Notes under the pieces: model-generated | Databases searched by the model: none | What the model saw: the letters and a program-made list of their open reading frames with translations, nothing else | What the model was told of the DNA's origin: nothing | Part shown: in pieces, positions 1 through 8,577 of the stretch | Layout of the letters: each line of letters begins with the position of its first letter | How positions within the stretch are numbered: position 1 is the first letter of the stretch | Assembly (NCBI GenBank): GCA_030668025.1 | Contig: DAOUUT010000001.1 | Coordinates: 1 to 64,000 of the forward strand | Direction of reading: 5' to 3' | Length of the DNA: 64,000 bases | DNA from: Promethearchaeota archaeon | Lineage (GTDB): Archaea; Asgardarchaeota; Lokiarchaeia; Sigynarchaeales; SOKP01 | Program-made: the position numbers and the translations under genes

Positions 1-522
1 AAGTTAGCTAAAATCTCTTTAGATAAAAAACCTGAAATTTACGTAACAAGCGTATTTCAAATCTTTACCATATTAAGAGCATTTTCATCAGGTATAGCCA
101 AATTAAGTCCAAATAGAGACTTGATCAGACATAACCTTCACATATTTTCGTCTAAATCTGATGTATATTTGGCACTCTTGTTAAGCAACGATGGATTAGT
201 ATTAGCTGAATATTATACTCCTGAGGCAATGGAAATCACAAAAATGCAAAAATCTGACGACTTATTAAATGTATTCGAGGTTGTAGCGCCACAATTTGCC
301 ATTTTATTTAAAATATTTTCGAAATATAAGGCTGCAGAGAAAGACGAAGCCATATTTAAAGTTTCAAACTCAGTTATTTTGTTTAAGAGAATTAAAGTTT
401 TACATTACGAAATGTTCATTCTTTTCTTATTAGACAACGAGAACACAAAAGAAATAATTAACAAAAATATTCAAGATTTCCTCGACCGTAGCCAAGATTT
501 ACTAATAAGATATATCGCATAA
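1..522 (+). CDS. Partial hypothetical protein, 5' end outside window
   Basis: The frame is open from base 1 and no start codon is visible, so the gene begins upstream; 173 residues are seen before the TAA. I do not recognise it with confidence. The stretch LLLSNDGLVLAEYY followed by alternating helices and strands is reminiscent of Roadblock/LC7 or longin-type folds, which Asgard genomes carry in many copies, but there is no diagnostic motif. No signal peptide or membrane segment is seen. It is convergent with the next gene, with 99 bp between them. Confidence 0.7.
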   Translation, partial: KLAKISLDKKPEIYVTSVFQIFTILRAFSSGIAKLSPNRDLIRHNLHIFSSKSDVYLALLLSNDGLVLAEYYTPEAMEITKMQKSDDLLNVFEVVAPQFAILFKIFSKYKAAEKDEAIFKVSNSVILFKRIKVLHYEMFILFLLDNENTKEIINKNIQDFLDRSQDLLIRYIA

Positions 523-621
523 AATATCTGAAAAATGTGGAATTTAATTAATGGAAAACGCTAACTAAAAATTAAACAAATATAGTTTATTTAATAGTAG
601 AATAAAAAAAAAATAGTTATT

Positions 622-948
622 TTATTGACCTGGTAAACTTTCCCCGATACTTTCCAACGCTTCGACTATACTAGTCCACACTCGAATTGTGTACTCAAAT
701 CCCTTGATATCCTGAAAGTAGACCATCCTTCTATAAGTCCATAATATAGCTTCCGTAAGTTTACCCTCTTTTACATTCATAATACTCAACGACTCTACCC
801 CCTTTGGAGTTGTTGTGACTGCTACCTGCACTGTTTCTTTTCCAAGAGATCTATCAAAAGGCATTTCTTTTAACATTTTAAAATAAGCTTCGACTACTTC
901 ATCTTTTAAATCGGTCGGGTACAAAGACGTTGTAAAAAGATATGGCAT
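622..948 (-). CDS. Conserved-looking small hypothetical protein (108 aa)
   Basis: An ATG-started 108-residue soluble protein with alternating strands and helices (for example VQVAVTTTPKGVESLSIMNV), resembling a small alpha/beta dimeric-barrel fold. I do not recognise the family and assign no function. It lies just downstream of, and on the same strand as, the MtrH-like gene with a 95-bp gap, so it could be co-transcribed with it. Codon use and composition resemble the neighbouring chromosomal genes. Confidence 0.65.
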   Translation of the reverse strand: MPYLFTTSLYPTDLKDEVVEAYFKMLKEMPFDRSLGKETVQVAVTTTPKGVESLSIMNVKEGKLTEAILWTYRRMVYFQDIKGFEYTIRVWTSIVEALESIGESLPGQ

Positions 949-1043
949 TTTTCACATTCATCTCATTATTAATTTCATTAGCAAATTTAATTTCGAAGTA
1001 ATTAATAACTAGAAACAATGTTTTATAAATCTTACAATTGTGT

Positions 1044-1946
1044 CTAAAATATGTGCTTCAATGGAGTCCGATCTGAAATCTTTTTTCGTAGAATTCTTTT
1101 TCGATAATACGAATTAATTCCGGAAATGAGAGACATGGCGGGAATAATACACTTAGCAAACTTGATCGGCCCAAATAGCACAAAGTCGCTTCCAGCGTTA
1201 ACGCAATATGCCATTAACGATGCAATACCACCACATCTAGACGAATCACCGTATTTTTTAACAAAGTTCCATCCATAAATTGCGTTGGCGGGAGCGAAAC
1301 CTGTGGGTAATCCTAATTCAGATTTTACTAACCTCGTTGTCTCAACATTAATCGCAATCGAAGGTAAGTCTAAAACTGCGGTATCAATCATGATATTTTC
1401 AATGTTAGCTCTTTGAGCCTTTGATATTAATTCGTTCTTTAGAAAATCTAATTTCTGCTGAGGAAATATATATCTATTTCCAAAAGTTAATAAAACCGCG
1501 TGCTTTACCCCAATTTCTTTTAATTTATTTAAACTCTCTTCGCTTGTAGCGTCGTCTATACTGTTTAAAATAGCTCTATCCAACAAACCAATTTCTTTAA
1601 GTCCTTCCATTGTCGGAATTCGCGAAGCGTCGTTTAATCCATCAACTAAGAAGGGGTAATCGACTACATCAGCGATAAATTCGCATTCTTTTAATAAAGC
1701 TTCTGGATAACCCCCAACTACATCTACTATCCCTTGCATTCCCGTCTCTTCGATAATTTCGGAGTATTCGTTCAATTCTTGTTCAACAAGCTTTTTGTCG
1801 ATTTCACCTTTCTTTTCGTCTAACAAAGCAGCGTGGTTGGTGTAAAAAACGGTGGCAATCATTACGGGAGGGTTTTCCCCTGGTTGTCCTCCGATTCGGG
1901 TCGTTCCAATTTTAAAAGTTTTTTGTTCTTTTTCAAAATTTAGCAT
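1044..1946 (-). CDS. mtrH: MtrH-like methyltransferase (tetrahydromethanopterin S-methyltransferase subunit H family)
   Basis: The protein opens with FEKEQKTFKIGTTRIGGQPG, closely matching the start of MtrH, and keeps the family's TIM-barrel course (VDVVGGYPEAL, FLVDGLNDASR, APANAIYGWNFVKKYG). MtrH moves a methyl group between tetrahydromethanopterin or tetrahydrofolate and a corrinoid. At about 300 residues it has the usual length. I chose the ATG at 1946 because it aligns with the family N-terminus; TTG 1958 and ATG 1955 are also in frame. No other Mtr subunit or corrinoid protein is in the window, so it is a stand-alone MtrH as found in many non-methanogens, probably working with a separately encoded methyltransferase. 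Confidence 0.88.
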   Translation of the reverse strand: MLNFEKEQKTFKIGTTRIGGQPGENPPVMIATVFYTNHAALLDEKKGEIDKKLVEQELNEYSEIIEETGMQGIVDVVGGYPEALLKECEFIADVVDYPFLVDGLNDASRIPTMEGLKEIGLLDRAILNSIDDATSEESLNKLKEIGVKHAVLLTFGNRYIFPQQKLDFLKNELISKAQRANIENIMIDTAVLDLPSIAINVETTRLVKSELGLPTGFAPANAIYGWNFVKKYGDSSRCGGIASLMAYCVNAGSDFVLFGPIKFAKCIIPAMSLISGINSYYRKRILRKKISDRTPLKHIF

Positions 1947-1994
1947 AATAAACATCAATTATGTTTTATTTATTGGACTAATAATTTATTTTAA

Positions 1995-3077
1995 TTATTT
2001 TTTACCTTTTTTAGTTTCTTTCATGAGTTTCAATCTCTTACTAAATAAAGTGCCAATATATATGATAGATATGATGAATTCAGGGATCCATTTATGTAAT
2101 AAGAGAATAATTATTGCTGCGACAAAAGAACTTGCAGCGCTAATTGAAACGTGAATGCTATCCCAAGGATAACCGAGATAATATAACTCTATCTGAATTA
2201 TCATGCGAATAATATTTACCACATAAAAAATCAACGAGGATATTATTAGAGATTTAGTTTTTCTCCAGATAATGTCTTTATTTGTTTCTCTATCTTGAGA
2301 ATGGGGCGTACATATAATAATTCCTGCAAAAACACAAATTGCTTGAACTCCTGTGCAAAAAGTCTCAAAAGAAATACTACCTAATGGATCGCCATTAATA
2401 TTGCCACCTAAGAAATTAAAACTCCAATGATGCGTACCTATTGGCGAATAATTAGCACTTACTCCCATATCAAAAAATAAATTAAGAAGATATATTGTTT
2501 GTTTAACTACGATTTCATGTAACCAATACTGTGGTTCCGTGTCAAAAAATAAGTATATCAGATAAGCCAATATTGGAGTTCCAACAGCTAAAATCACGAG
2601 CGAATTAATTGAAAATATATATTTTTTGTTTTCGAACTCTATAACGGGTTTGTTTGACTTGGTTCCTTCTTCTAATTCTTGTTCGTACCTAACATCTTTA
2701 GCGTTATTATCATATTTATATTTGTCAGTTATAACATAGCTTAAGACTACAAGTAAAGGTATCATAACTAGACCAAAATTATATTTTGAAGTAGCTTCCA
2801 TGAAAGAAATCGAAAGCCCTATAACTACCGAAAAGATTAAGTTAAAAAAATGTAGTAATAAAACTCCAATTTTTTTTCGGTTTTCAAAACCGCCGCTAAT
2901 AAATTTTAAAATGAAAATCGATTGAAACAAAAACAGTGCAATTGTTAGGACCAATAACATAACACTATTAACCTCAGGCTTAATTAGTGGTATTAATAAT
3001 CCAAAAAGGAAGCCTAAAATCAGAATTATTGAAAATATCAACCAGATAACATATTTATTGTAAAAAATAGTTTTCAT
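1995..3077 (-). CDS. Exosortase/archaeosortase family transpeptidase
   Basis: A 360-residue polytopic membrane protein with about eight or more hydrophobic segments. The C-terminal half carries the family's three catalytic positions in order: the Cys within FETFCTGVQAICVFAG, the Arg in VNIIRMIIQ, and the His in DSIHVSISAASSF. Archaeosortases cut C-terminal tripartite sorting signals of surface proteins and are thought to attach them to lipid. The gene stands alone, upstream of and co-oriented with mtrH. A possible substrate, with an IPGY-type C-terminal tail, is encoded in the mobile element at 22409-23335. The exact subfamily cannot be set by eye. Confidence 0.85.
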   Translation of the reverse strand: MKTIFYNKYVIWLIFSIILILGFLFGLLIPLIKPEVNSVMLLVLTIALFLFQSIFILKFISGGFENRKKIGVLLLHFFNLIFSVVIGLSISFMEATSKYNFGLVMIPLLVVLSYVITDKYKYDNNAKDVRYEQELEEGTKSNKPVIEFENKKYIFSINSLVILAVGTPILAYLIYLFFDTEPQYWLHEIVVKQTIYLLNLFFDMGVSANYSPIGTHHWSFNFLGGNINGDPLGSISFETFCTGVQAICVFAGIIICTPHSQDRETNKDIIWRKTKSLIISSLIFYVVNIIRMIIQIELYYLGYPWDSIHVSISAASSFVAAIIILLLHKWIPEFIISIIYIGTLFSKRLKLMKETKKGKK

Positions 3078-3232
3078 AACAACCCGATTCTAAAAATGAT
3101 TAATACATATAATTGATAAGTTCTAAAAAGACTTATTACAAAATGATAGAATTTTTTTTCTAGGCTTTATTTTTATAATTGAGTAATTATAAAAAACGAA
3201 ATTTAGAAAAAAAAAAAAAAGGGAGATTTAAA

Positions 3233-3973
3233 ATGGAAGAAAGTAATGAAAATAAAGAAAATATAGATGAGAAGGAAGTAATTGCTGAAAAGGAGCAAGA
3301 AAAAGAGGAATCAACTGAAAAGGTCGCAACTGAAGAATCTAAAGCAAAATTTACTTTTAAATGCACCCGGTGTGATAATTGTTGTTTAACTCGTGGACCG
3401 ATACCAATAACATTTTGGGATATTGAACTATGGGCTAAAAATGGAGTAGTTGCTAATTTCTTACCATATTTAGACATATATCAAAAACCAGATGGCGGAA
3501 TAGACTTGATTTTTAAACCTTTACCACCTACTCCGAAAGAAGGAGAAGAAAAAGCTCCGAGAGACCCTTTTGGAAACGTCCCGATAGAAGATTTATTAGA
3601 GGAAAAATGCCCGTTATACAATAAAGACCAAAAACAATGTTTAGTCTACGATAACCGTCCTTTGAGCTGTAGAACATATCCATTAGAATTTGACGGAAAG
3701 AACTTTACGGTCGTTGATGTAGATTGCCCCGGTATTGGAGAAGAAGGTATGGGTAAAGAAGACTTAAAAGAAATGAGGAATACGGCAAAACAGATGTTTT
3801 ATGAGCTAACTCGAATGAGAATATCTTTACCTGTTTTGAGTCAAATAATTTCTCAAAAAGTTATGATGGACTTAATGCGGCAAAACATGGAAGCAATGAG
3901 CAAAATGAGCGACGACGATAGAGCTAAACTCGATCAAATTCTAAAAAAGGAGGAAAAGCCTCAGCCTGATTAA
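3233..3973 (+). CDS. YkgJ-family cysteine cluster protein
   Basis: After an acidic, Glu/Lys-rich N-terminal region (about 40 residues) comes a cysteine-rich domain: FKCTRCDNCCLTRGPIPIT, then CPLYNKDQKQCLVYDNRPLSCRTYPLEF and a later CPGI. This is the pattern of the YkgJ/UPF0153 family, proposed to bind zinc or iron; its cellular role is uncertain. An in-frame TTG lies 54 bp upstream at 3179, but ATG 3233 follows GGGAGA at 3221-3226 with good spacing, so I use it. The C-terminal 70 residues are helical and Met-rich. Confidence 0.85.
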   Translation: MEESNENKENIDEKEVIAEKEQEKEESTEKVATEESKAKFTFKCTRCDNCCLTRGPIPITFWDIELWAKNGVVANFLPYLDIYQKPDGGIDLIFKPLPPTPKEGEEKAPRDPFGNVPIEDLLEEKCPLYNKDQKQCLVYDNRPLSCRTYPLEFDGKNFTVVDVDCPGIGEEGMGKEDLKEMRNTAKQMFYELTRMRISLPVLSQIISQKVMMDLMRQNMEAMSKMSDDDRAKLDQILKKEEKPQPD

Positions 3974-4018
3974 TTTTTTTGTTCTTAAAATCTATTTAAC
4001 AATTTTCAATAAGAGAAT

Positions 4019-4537
4019 ATGAACGAAATTACTATTGGCAATTCTAAAATAAAGCTAATTCAAGGAGATATTACAGAGTTAAATACTGATGTTATCGTGA
4101 ACGCCGCAAACGCCCAATTAATTATGGGTGGCGGAGTCGCTGGAACTATAAGACGTAAAGGAGGGGCCATAATTCAAGAAGAATGCAACAAAATCGGAGG
4201 AATTTTTGTAGGTGGAGCAGTTATAACAACTGGAGGAAATCTAAACGCTAAACACGTTATTCATGCTGTTGGGCCGCGTATGGGCGAAGGTAATGAAGAT
4301 GAAAAATTGAAAAATGCTACATTAAATAGCCTTAAATTGATGGATGAGCACGAATTAAAAAACATCGCGTTTCCAGCGATATCCACGGGTATTTTTGGGT
4401 ATCCTATAGAAAAATGTGCCAAAATAATGATTTCTACTGCCAAGGAATACTTATCTGGAGAAACTAAAATTGAAGAAATTTTTTTTTGTTTATATTCAAA
4501 ACCAGATTTTAAAGTTTTTAAAAAAGAATTAAATTAA
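4019..4537 (+). CDS. Macro domain protein (ADP-ribose-binding, O-acetyl-ADP-ribose deacetylase type)
   Basis: A single 172-residue macro domain. Visible signatures are IKLIQGDITEL, DVIVNAANAQLIMGGGVAG (the ligand loop), GGAVITTGG, HVIHAVGP and FPAISTGIFGYP. These match bacterial and archaeal YmdB-type macro domains that bind ADP-ribose and hydrolyse ADP-ribosyl or O-acetyl-ADP-ribose linkages. Length is normal for a stand-alone domain and all loop residues look intact. It lies 45 bp after the YkgJ gene on the same strand and may be co-transcribed with it. Confidence 0.93.
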   Translation: MNEITIGNSKIKLIQGDITELNTDVIVNAANAQLIMGGGVAGTIRRKGGAIIQEECNKIGGIFVGGAVITTGGNLNAKHVIHAVGPRMGEGNEDEKLKNATLNSLKLMDEHELKNIAFPAISTGIFGYPIEKCAKIMISTAKEYLSGETKIEEIFFCLYSKPDFKVFKKELN

Positions 4538-4904
4538 TTAAATATGAAATGCCATACTCTTAAAAATTTGTTGGAAAAGACGATTTAATCAGTGCAAAAT
4601 TAGAATTTGATTAATTGAAGCATAATTTTTATTTGATTTAAAAGTTAACGAATAATATTTATTTTTATTTCTTTATTTTTTGTACATCAATGTGGAACAA
4701 ACTTAAAGAAATGAAAATTTAAAAATATAAAATTGATTATTAGGTTGGTCTCATTTTTTAATCACTTAAATTTCCACCTTTCTTTTTTTTATACTTTTTA
4801 AAATAAAAACCAGCTTTTTTTACTAGTTCAACTTATTTATAATTTATTAAGCATCAAATACTTAAAATAAATTAATATAAGAACTAACCTAATATAAGTT
4901 AGCT
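4538..4904. other. Intergenic region before the PEP synthase gene
   Basis: 367 bp of very A+T-rich sequence with no reading frame I would call. Just before the PEP synthase ATG there is a short inverted repeat, CTAAC (4884-4888) and GTTAG (4898-4902), directly abutting the start region; it could be an operator. No terminator-like hairpin with a T tract is evident. Confidence 0.4.
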
Positions 4905-7814
4905 ATGACCGAATATGATTTTCTATATATAAAATTTTTTGATGATGTAAGAAAAAATGATATAGATATTGTCGGCGGAAAAAACGCCTCCTTAGGAGAA
5001 CTTTTATCTTTTGGGATTCCAGTGCCACTTGGCTTTGCCATCACTACTCAAGCTTACGATTACATTCTAGAAACTAATTATTTTAGAATTAAGGACGAAG
5101 AGATAACTCTAAAAGAGTATATTAAGCGAGATATCAAAAATATTTCTGAAGAACTTCAGAAAGAAGATATCAAATCCATTCAAAAAGTCGATAAATTTTG
5201 TGCGAACATCCGATATGTAATTGAACAAGCTAAAATTCCAGATAGTTTAACTGATGAGATAATAGAAGCATACCATATCTTGATAGAGCGAATTGGAGGC
5301 GAAACCACTTTTGCTGTTAGAAGCTCAGCGACAGCAGAAGATTTACCTGATGCCTCGTTTGCGGGTCAACAAGATACACACCTCAATATTTCAGGAGAAA
5401 AACAAATTTTAGAATATGTACTTAAAGATATGGCTTCCGTTTTTACGACAAGAGCAACTATGTATCGAGAGAGAGCGGGTTTTGACCACTTTTCCGTTAA
5501 ACTTAGCGTTGGTGTGCAAGAGATTGCTGGAGGATTGGAAGGAGTAAAAACATCGGGCGTTATGTTTACAGAAGACCCAGATTCGGGAAATCCTAACGTA
5601 ATAACTATTAGAGGCACTTGGGGGCTTGGAGAACTTATAGTTCAAGGAGTAGAAAAGGGAGATGAGTTCATTGTTTTTAAACACGATCCAAATTTACCAA
5701 TAATTAGTCGTGATTTAGTAAAAAAGGAACAAATAATGAGTTTTGACGAACAGAAAGGTGGTACAATTACCCTCCCTGTTAAATTAGAAAGACAAAAACA
5801 ATATTGTTTAAATGACGAGCAAGTCAAAATTCTAGCAAGATACGCCATCAAAATTAGAAATCATTACAACCAACCAATGGATATTGAATGGGCTTTAGGA
5901 AATAATGATAAAGTATACATCGTTCAAGCACGACCTGAAACGGTCCACTCACAAAAAGGGGATACTGAGGAAATCTTTTATTTATTAGAAAATCCAAAAA
6001 AATTAACAGAAGATGGTTATTTAGTTGAAAATACGGGAACCGCAATAGGACGTCGAATTGGCTATGGAAAAGTCAAAGTAATTGAATCCATTAATAACGC
6101 TCATTTACTAGAAGAAGGAGATATTTTAATTACTGAAGAAACTAACCCTGATTGGACGTCGTATATGGCAAACTTGGGAGGCGTAATAACAGAACGAGGT
6201 GGTCCAACATGTCACGCGGCAATCGTCTCCAGAGAATTAAATATCGCATCAATAGTAGGAGCAGATGATATAATAGAAAGAATTAAAGAAAAACAACGTG
6301 ATGGTCTCGAAAGTGTTACTATTGATTGCAGCGAGGGAGAACCACGAATCTGGCTTAAAGAAGTAGAATACGATTTCGATACGATCGAATTCGCCCAACT
6401 TCCGAGCACAAAAACTCAAGTTTTAGTTAACTTAGGAATTCCTAAGGGTGCTTTATCTTCCGGAAAGTATCCTGATGGCACCGGTTTAGCAAGGTTAGAA
6501 TTTATAATTAACGACGAGATTCAAATTCACCCAAATGCGTTAATAGATTTTGACGCTTTAGTAATGAGATATGACGTCTTATTGGAACAAAGAAAAAGGA
6601 TTGAAAACATTAAAAAAAGCGATTTACATCGTAAAGATCCCTTCAATCAAGAAATTAGAAAATTAAAACAAACGATAGATAAGATAAGAGAATCAACTAT
6701 TGGTTATTCAGACAAGGAAGATTTTTATGTAGAGAAATTAGCGGAAGGCATTGCGACTATAGCTGCGGGGGTTTGGAAGGAATTAGAAGATGGGAGTATC
6801 GCCCCATGTATAGTAAGACTTTCTGATTTTAAAACAAACGAGTATAGGAACCTTCTTGGAGGATGGATTTACGAGAGCGATGAGAATAATCCTATGCTAG
6901 GCTTTCGAGGTGCTTCTCGTTATGTATCCAATGATTTCCAAAATGCTTTTATATTAGAACTACGAGCAATCGTCAAAGCTCGAGAATGGGGTTTAATAAA
7001 TATTATTCCGATGATTCCATTCTGTAGGACACCTGAAGAGGCGCAACGCATTCAACAAATAATGGAAAGTGAAGATTTAGTTAGAGGAAAAAAGGGATTG
7101 CAACTATATTGTATGGCAGAAATACCGTCAAATATTTTTCTTGCGGATATATTCTGTAATTTCTTCGATGGTTTTTCTATAGGCTCAAATGATTTGACCC
7201 AATTAATATATGGTGCTGGTAGGGATAATCAAAAATTAATTCCTATAGCAAAACAGTTTAATTATATCACTAACAGTGAAGCCATAAGGAGAGCAATTAG
7301 CCATCTTATTAAAACTTCTCACGAAAGAAATAAAAAAGTGGGGATATGTGGTCAGGCTCCAAGCGATGACCCAGAGTTTCTCAGATTTTTAGTACGTGAA
7401 GGAATTGATTCCATTTCTTTAAATTTTGATACATATGCACGTGGGAGAATCAATACTTGGAGAACTGAAATAATTGAAGCGAAATTATCTGAAGAAAGCA
7501 GAACGAAAACATATCAATTTTTAGATAAATGCGATGTCCTAATTGAAAAGATTAGAACTCCCCGAGGAAAATTAAGAAATATGTTGCGAAAACAAAGAAA
7601 AGCAATTGATACGAAATTAAAAGAAATCACTGAAAAATTTGATAATTATTTTGAAGAGGTATCTAAAATTTCATACGATTTTATTAAAGAACTTAATCGA
7701 GGTGAAGATGATACTTTTAACCAATTATACAACAAATTCAACAAACAAATTGAAGAACTAGAAGAGTTATTCCCAAAGCTTACCAAAAAAATACGAGAAT
7801 TTGGAATATTTTGA
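4905..7814 (+). CDS. ppsA: Phosphoenolpyruvate synthase (pyruvate, water dikinase)
   Basis: A 969-residue enzyme of the PEP synthase family, making phosphoenolpyruvate from pyruvate and ATP for gluconeogenesis. The N-terminal nucleotide-binding domain shows VGGKNASLGEL and AVRSSATAEDLPDASFAGQQ. The swivelling domain has GGPTCHAAIVSRELNIASIVG, with the phosphorylated His near residue 437. The C-terminal TIM barrel has GFRGASRY, GSNDLTQLIYGAGRDN and GICGQAPSDDPEFLRFLV. All catalytic signatures look intact. Beyond residue about 850 there is a 120-residue lysine/glutamate-rich coiled-coil tail not usual for archaeal PpsA (typically 760-820 residues), perhaps for oligomerisation. Confidence 0.93.
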   Translation: MTEYDFLYIKFFDDVRKNDIDIVGGKNASLGELLSFGIPVPLGFAITTQAYDYILETNYFRIKDEEITLKEYIKRDIKNISEELQKEDIKSIQKVDKFCANIRYVIEQAKIPDSLTDEIIEAYHILIERIGGETTFAVRSSATAEDLPDASFAGQQDTHLNISGEKQILEYVLKDMASVFTTRATMYRERAGFDHFSVKLSVGVQEIAGGLEGVKTSGVMFTEDPDSGNPNVITIRGTWGLGELIVQGVEKGDEFIVFKHDPNLPIISRDLVKKEQIMSFDEQKGGTITLPVKLERQKQYCLNDEQVKILARYAIKIRNHYNQPMDIEWALGNNDKVYIVQARPETVHSQKGDTEEIFYLLENPKKLTEDGYLVENTGTAIGRRIGYGKVKVIESINNAHLLEEGDILITEETNPDWTSYMANLGGVITERGGPTCHAAIVSRELNIASIVGADDIIERIKEKQRDGLESVTIDCSEGEPRIWLKEVEYDFDTIEFAQLPSTKTQVLVNLGIPKGALSSGKYPDGTGLARLEFIINDEIQIHPNALIDFDALVMRYDVLLEQRKRIENIKKSDLHRKDPFNQEIRKLKQTIDKIRESTIGYSDKEDFYVEKLAEGIATIAAGVWKELEDGSIAPCIVRLSDFKTNEYRNLLGGWIYESDENNPMLGFRGASRYVSNDFQNAFILELRAIVKAREWGLINIIPMIPFCRTPEEAQRIQQIMESEDLVRGKKGLQLYCMAEIPSNIFLADIFCNFFDGFSIGSNDLTQLIYGAGRDNQKLIPIAKQFNYITNSEAIRRAISHLIKTSHERNKKVGICGQAPSDDPEFLRFLVREGIDSISLNFDTYARGRINTWRTEIIEAKLSEESRTKTYQFLDKCDVLIEKIRTPRGKLRNMLRKQRKAIDTKLKEITEKFDNYFEEVSKISYDFIKELNRGEDDTFNQLYNKFNKQIEELEELFPKLTKKIREFGIF

Positions 7815-7958
7815 TCTTTGAATAAAAATCTAAAACATTTATTTATATTATTTCTTAAAATCAAAAAAATTAAATTTCAATGAATATTTTTAAAAGTTAA
7901 GTGTCTGAGTTTTACTAATTAATTTTACGCTTAAAATAAAAAAATTGGTGAATAATTT

Positions 7959-8240
7959 TTGCCAAGAGGAAAGGAATTTACTGAAGATATACTTGAAACT
8001 TTTAAAAATGTTGAGTTTTTATTAAATGGAATGATTAACGATCGAGGCGTTCCAAGAAATATAAAACGTGTTGCTCAAAAAGGAATTGATGAGCTACAGC
8101 GAGATGACGATACACCTGCGGTTTTTGCAAGTAATGTTATGTATATGATTAATGATTTGGCACAAGACGCTAACATTCCCTTTCATAGTCGTACAACTAT
8201 ATACCGGATAATCTCCTTGCTTGAAAATATTAAAGATTAA
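7959..8240 (+). CDS. UPF0147 family protein
   Basis: A 93-residue all-helical protein containing the family pattern MINDRGVPRNIKRVAQKGIDEL and a DANIPFHSRTTIYRIISLLE tail. UPF0147 is a widespread archaeal family without an established role. The start is TTG 7959: the frame is closed just upstream (stop at 7953) and GGTGA at 7947-7951 sits 7 nt before it. A tRNA gene follows. Confidence 0.87.
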   Translation: MPRGKEFTEDILETFKNVEFLLNGMINDRGVPRNIKRVAQKGIDELQRDDDTPAVFASNVMYMINDLAQDANIPFHSRTTIYRIISLLENIKD

Positions 8241-8326
8241 TAACTTTAAGATACATTAATTATAATTCTTTTTCATAATTATTACCTATTTAATCACCAA
8301 CCTTAATAATAGCAAATATTATTGCT

Positions 8327-8427
8327 GGGAAGGTGGTCTAGCTTGGTATGATTCTGAAATTCTTTGATTTCAGCTTAAATCTCGGTTCGGAACTGAGCGA
8401 TCGGGGGTTCAACTCCCCCCTTTCCCA
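8327..8427 (+). tRNA. tRNA-Pro (CGG) with putative 27-nt intron before the anticodon stem
   Basis: Acceptor GGGAAGG (8327-8333) pairs with CTTTCCC (8420-8426) plus discriminator A 8427. The D arm is 8336-8352. The T arm is GGGGG (8403-8407), TTCAACT, CCCCC (8415-8419). A 5-bp anticodon stem CTCGG (8381-8385)/CTGAG (8393-8397) encloses loop TTCGGAA, giving anticodon CGG (Pro), with a 5-nt variable loop CGATC. This leaves 27 extra nt (about 8354-8380) between D arm and anticodon stem. They form their own hairpin (CTGAAAT/ATTTCAG, 8354-8360 with 8367-8373), as expected for an archaeal bulge-helix-bulge intron at a non-canonical site. Mature length would be 74 nt. The exact splice points are uncertain by a few bases. 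Confidence 0.82.
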
Positions 8428-8577
8428 CTTTTTTAAATAGAACATTAAAAAAAGTTATTAACTCGTAACTCTATAAATATTAAAATTGAAAAGCGTTAAT
8501 ATTTATATTTTTAAATAATAACTATTATTAGGAAATCAAGTAATAATTAATCAATTATACTTTAATATCACGCTAAA

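Noticed and set aside
8354..8373. CTGAAAT/ATTTCAG hairpin as the anticodon arm of the tRNA
   Set aside because: It gives a wrong loop size and an oversized variable region; the CGG arm at 8381-8397 gives a canonical tRNA, so this hairpin is better read as intron.
8327..8427. tRNA-Pro as integration target of the element
   Set aside because: No copy of the tRNA 3' end is found near either end of the element; the 16-bp intergenic repeat explains integration better.
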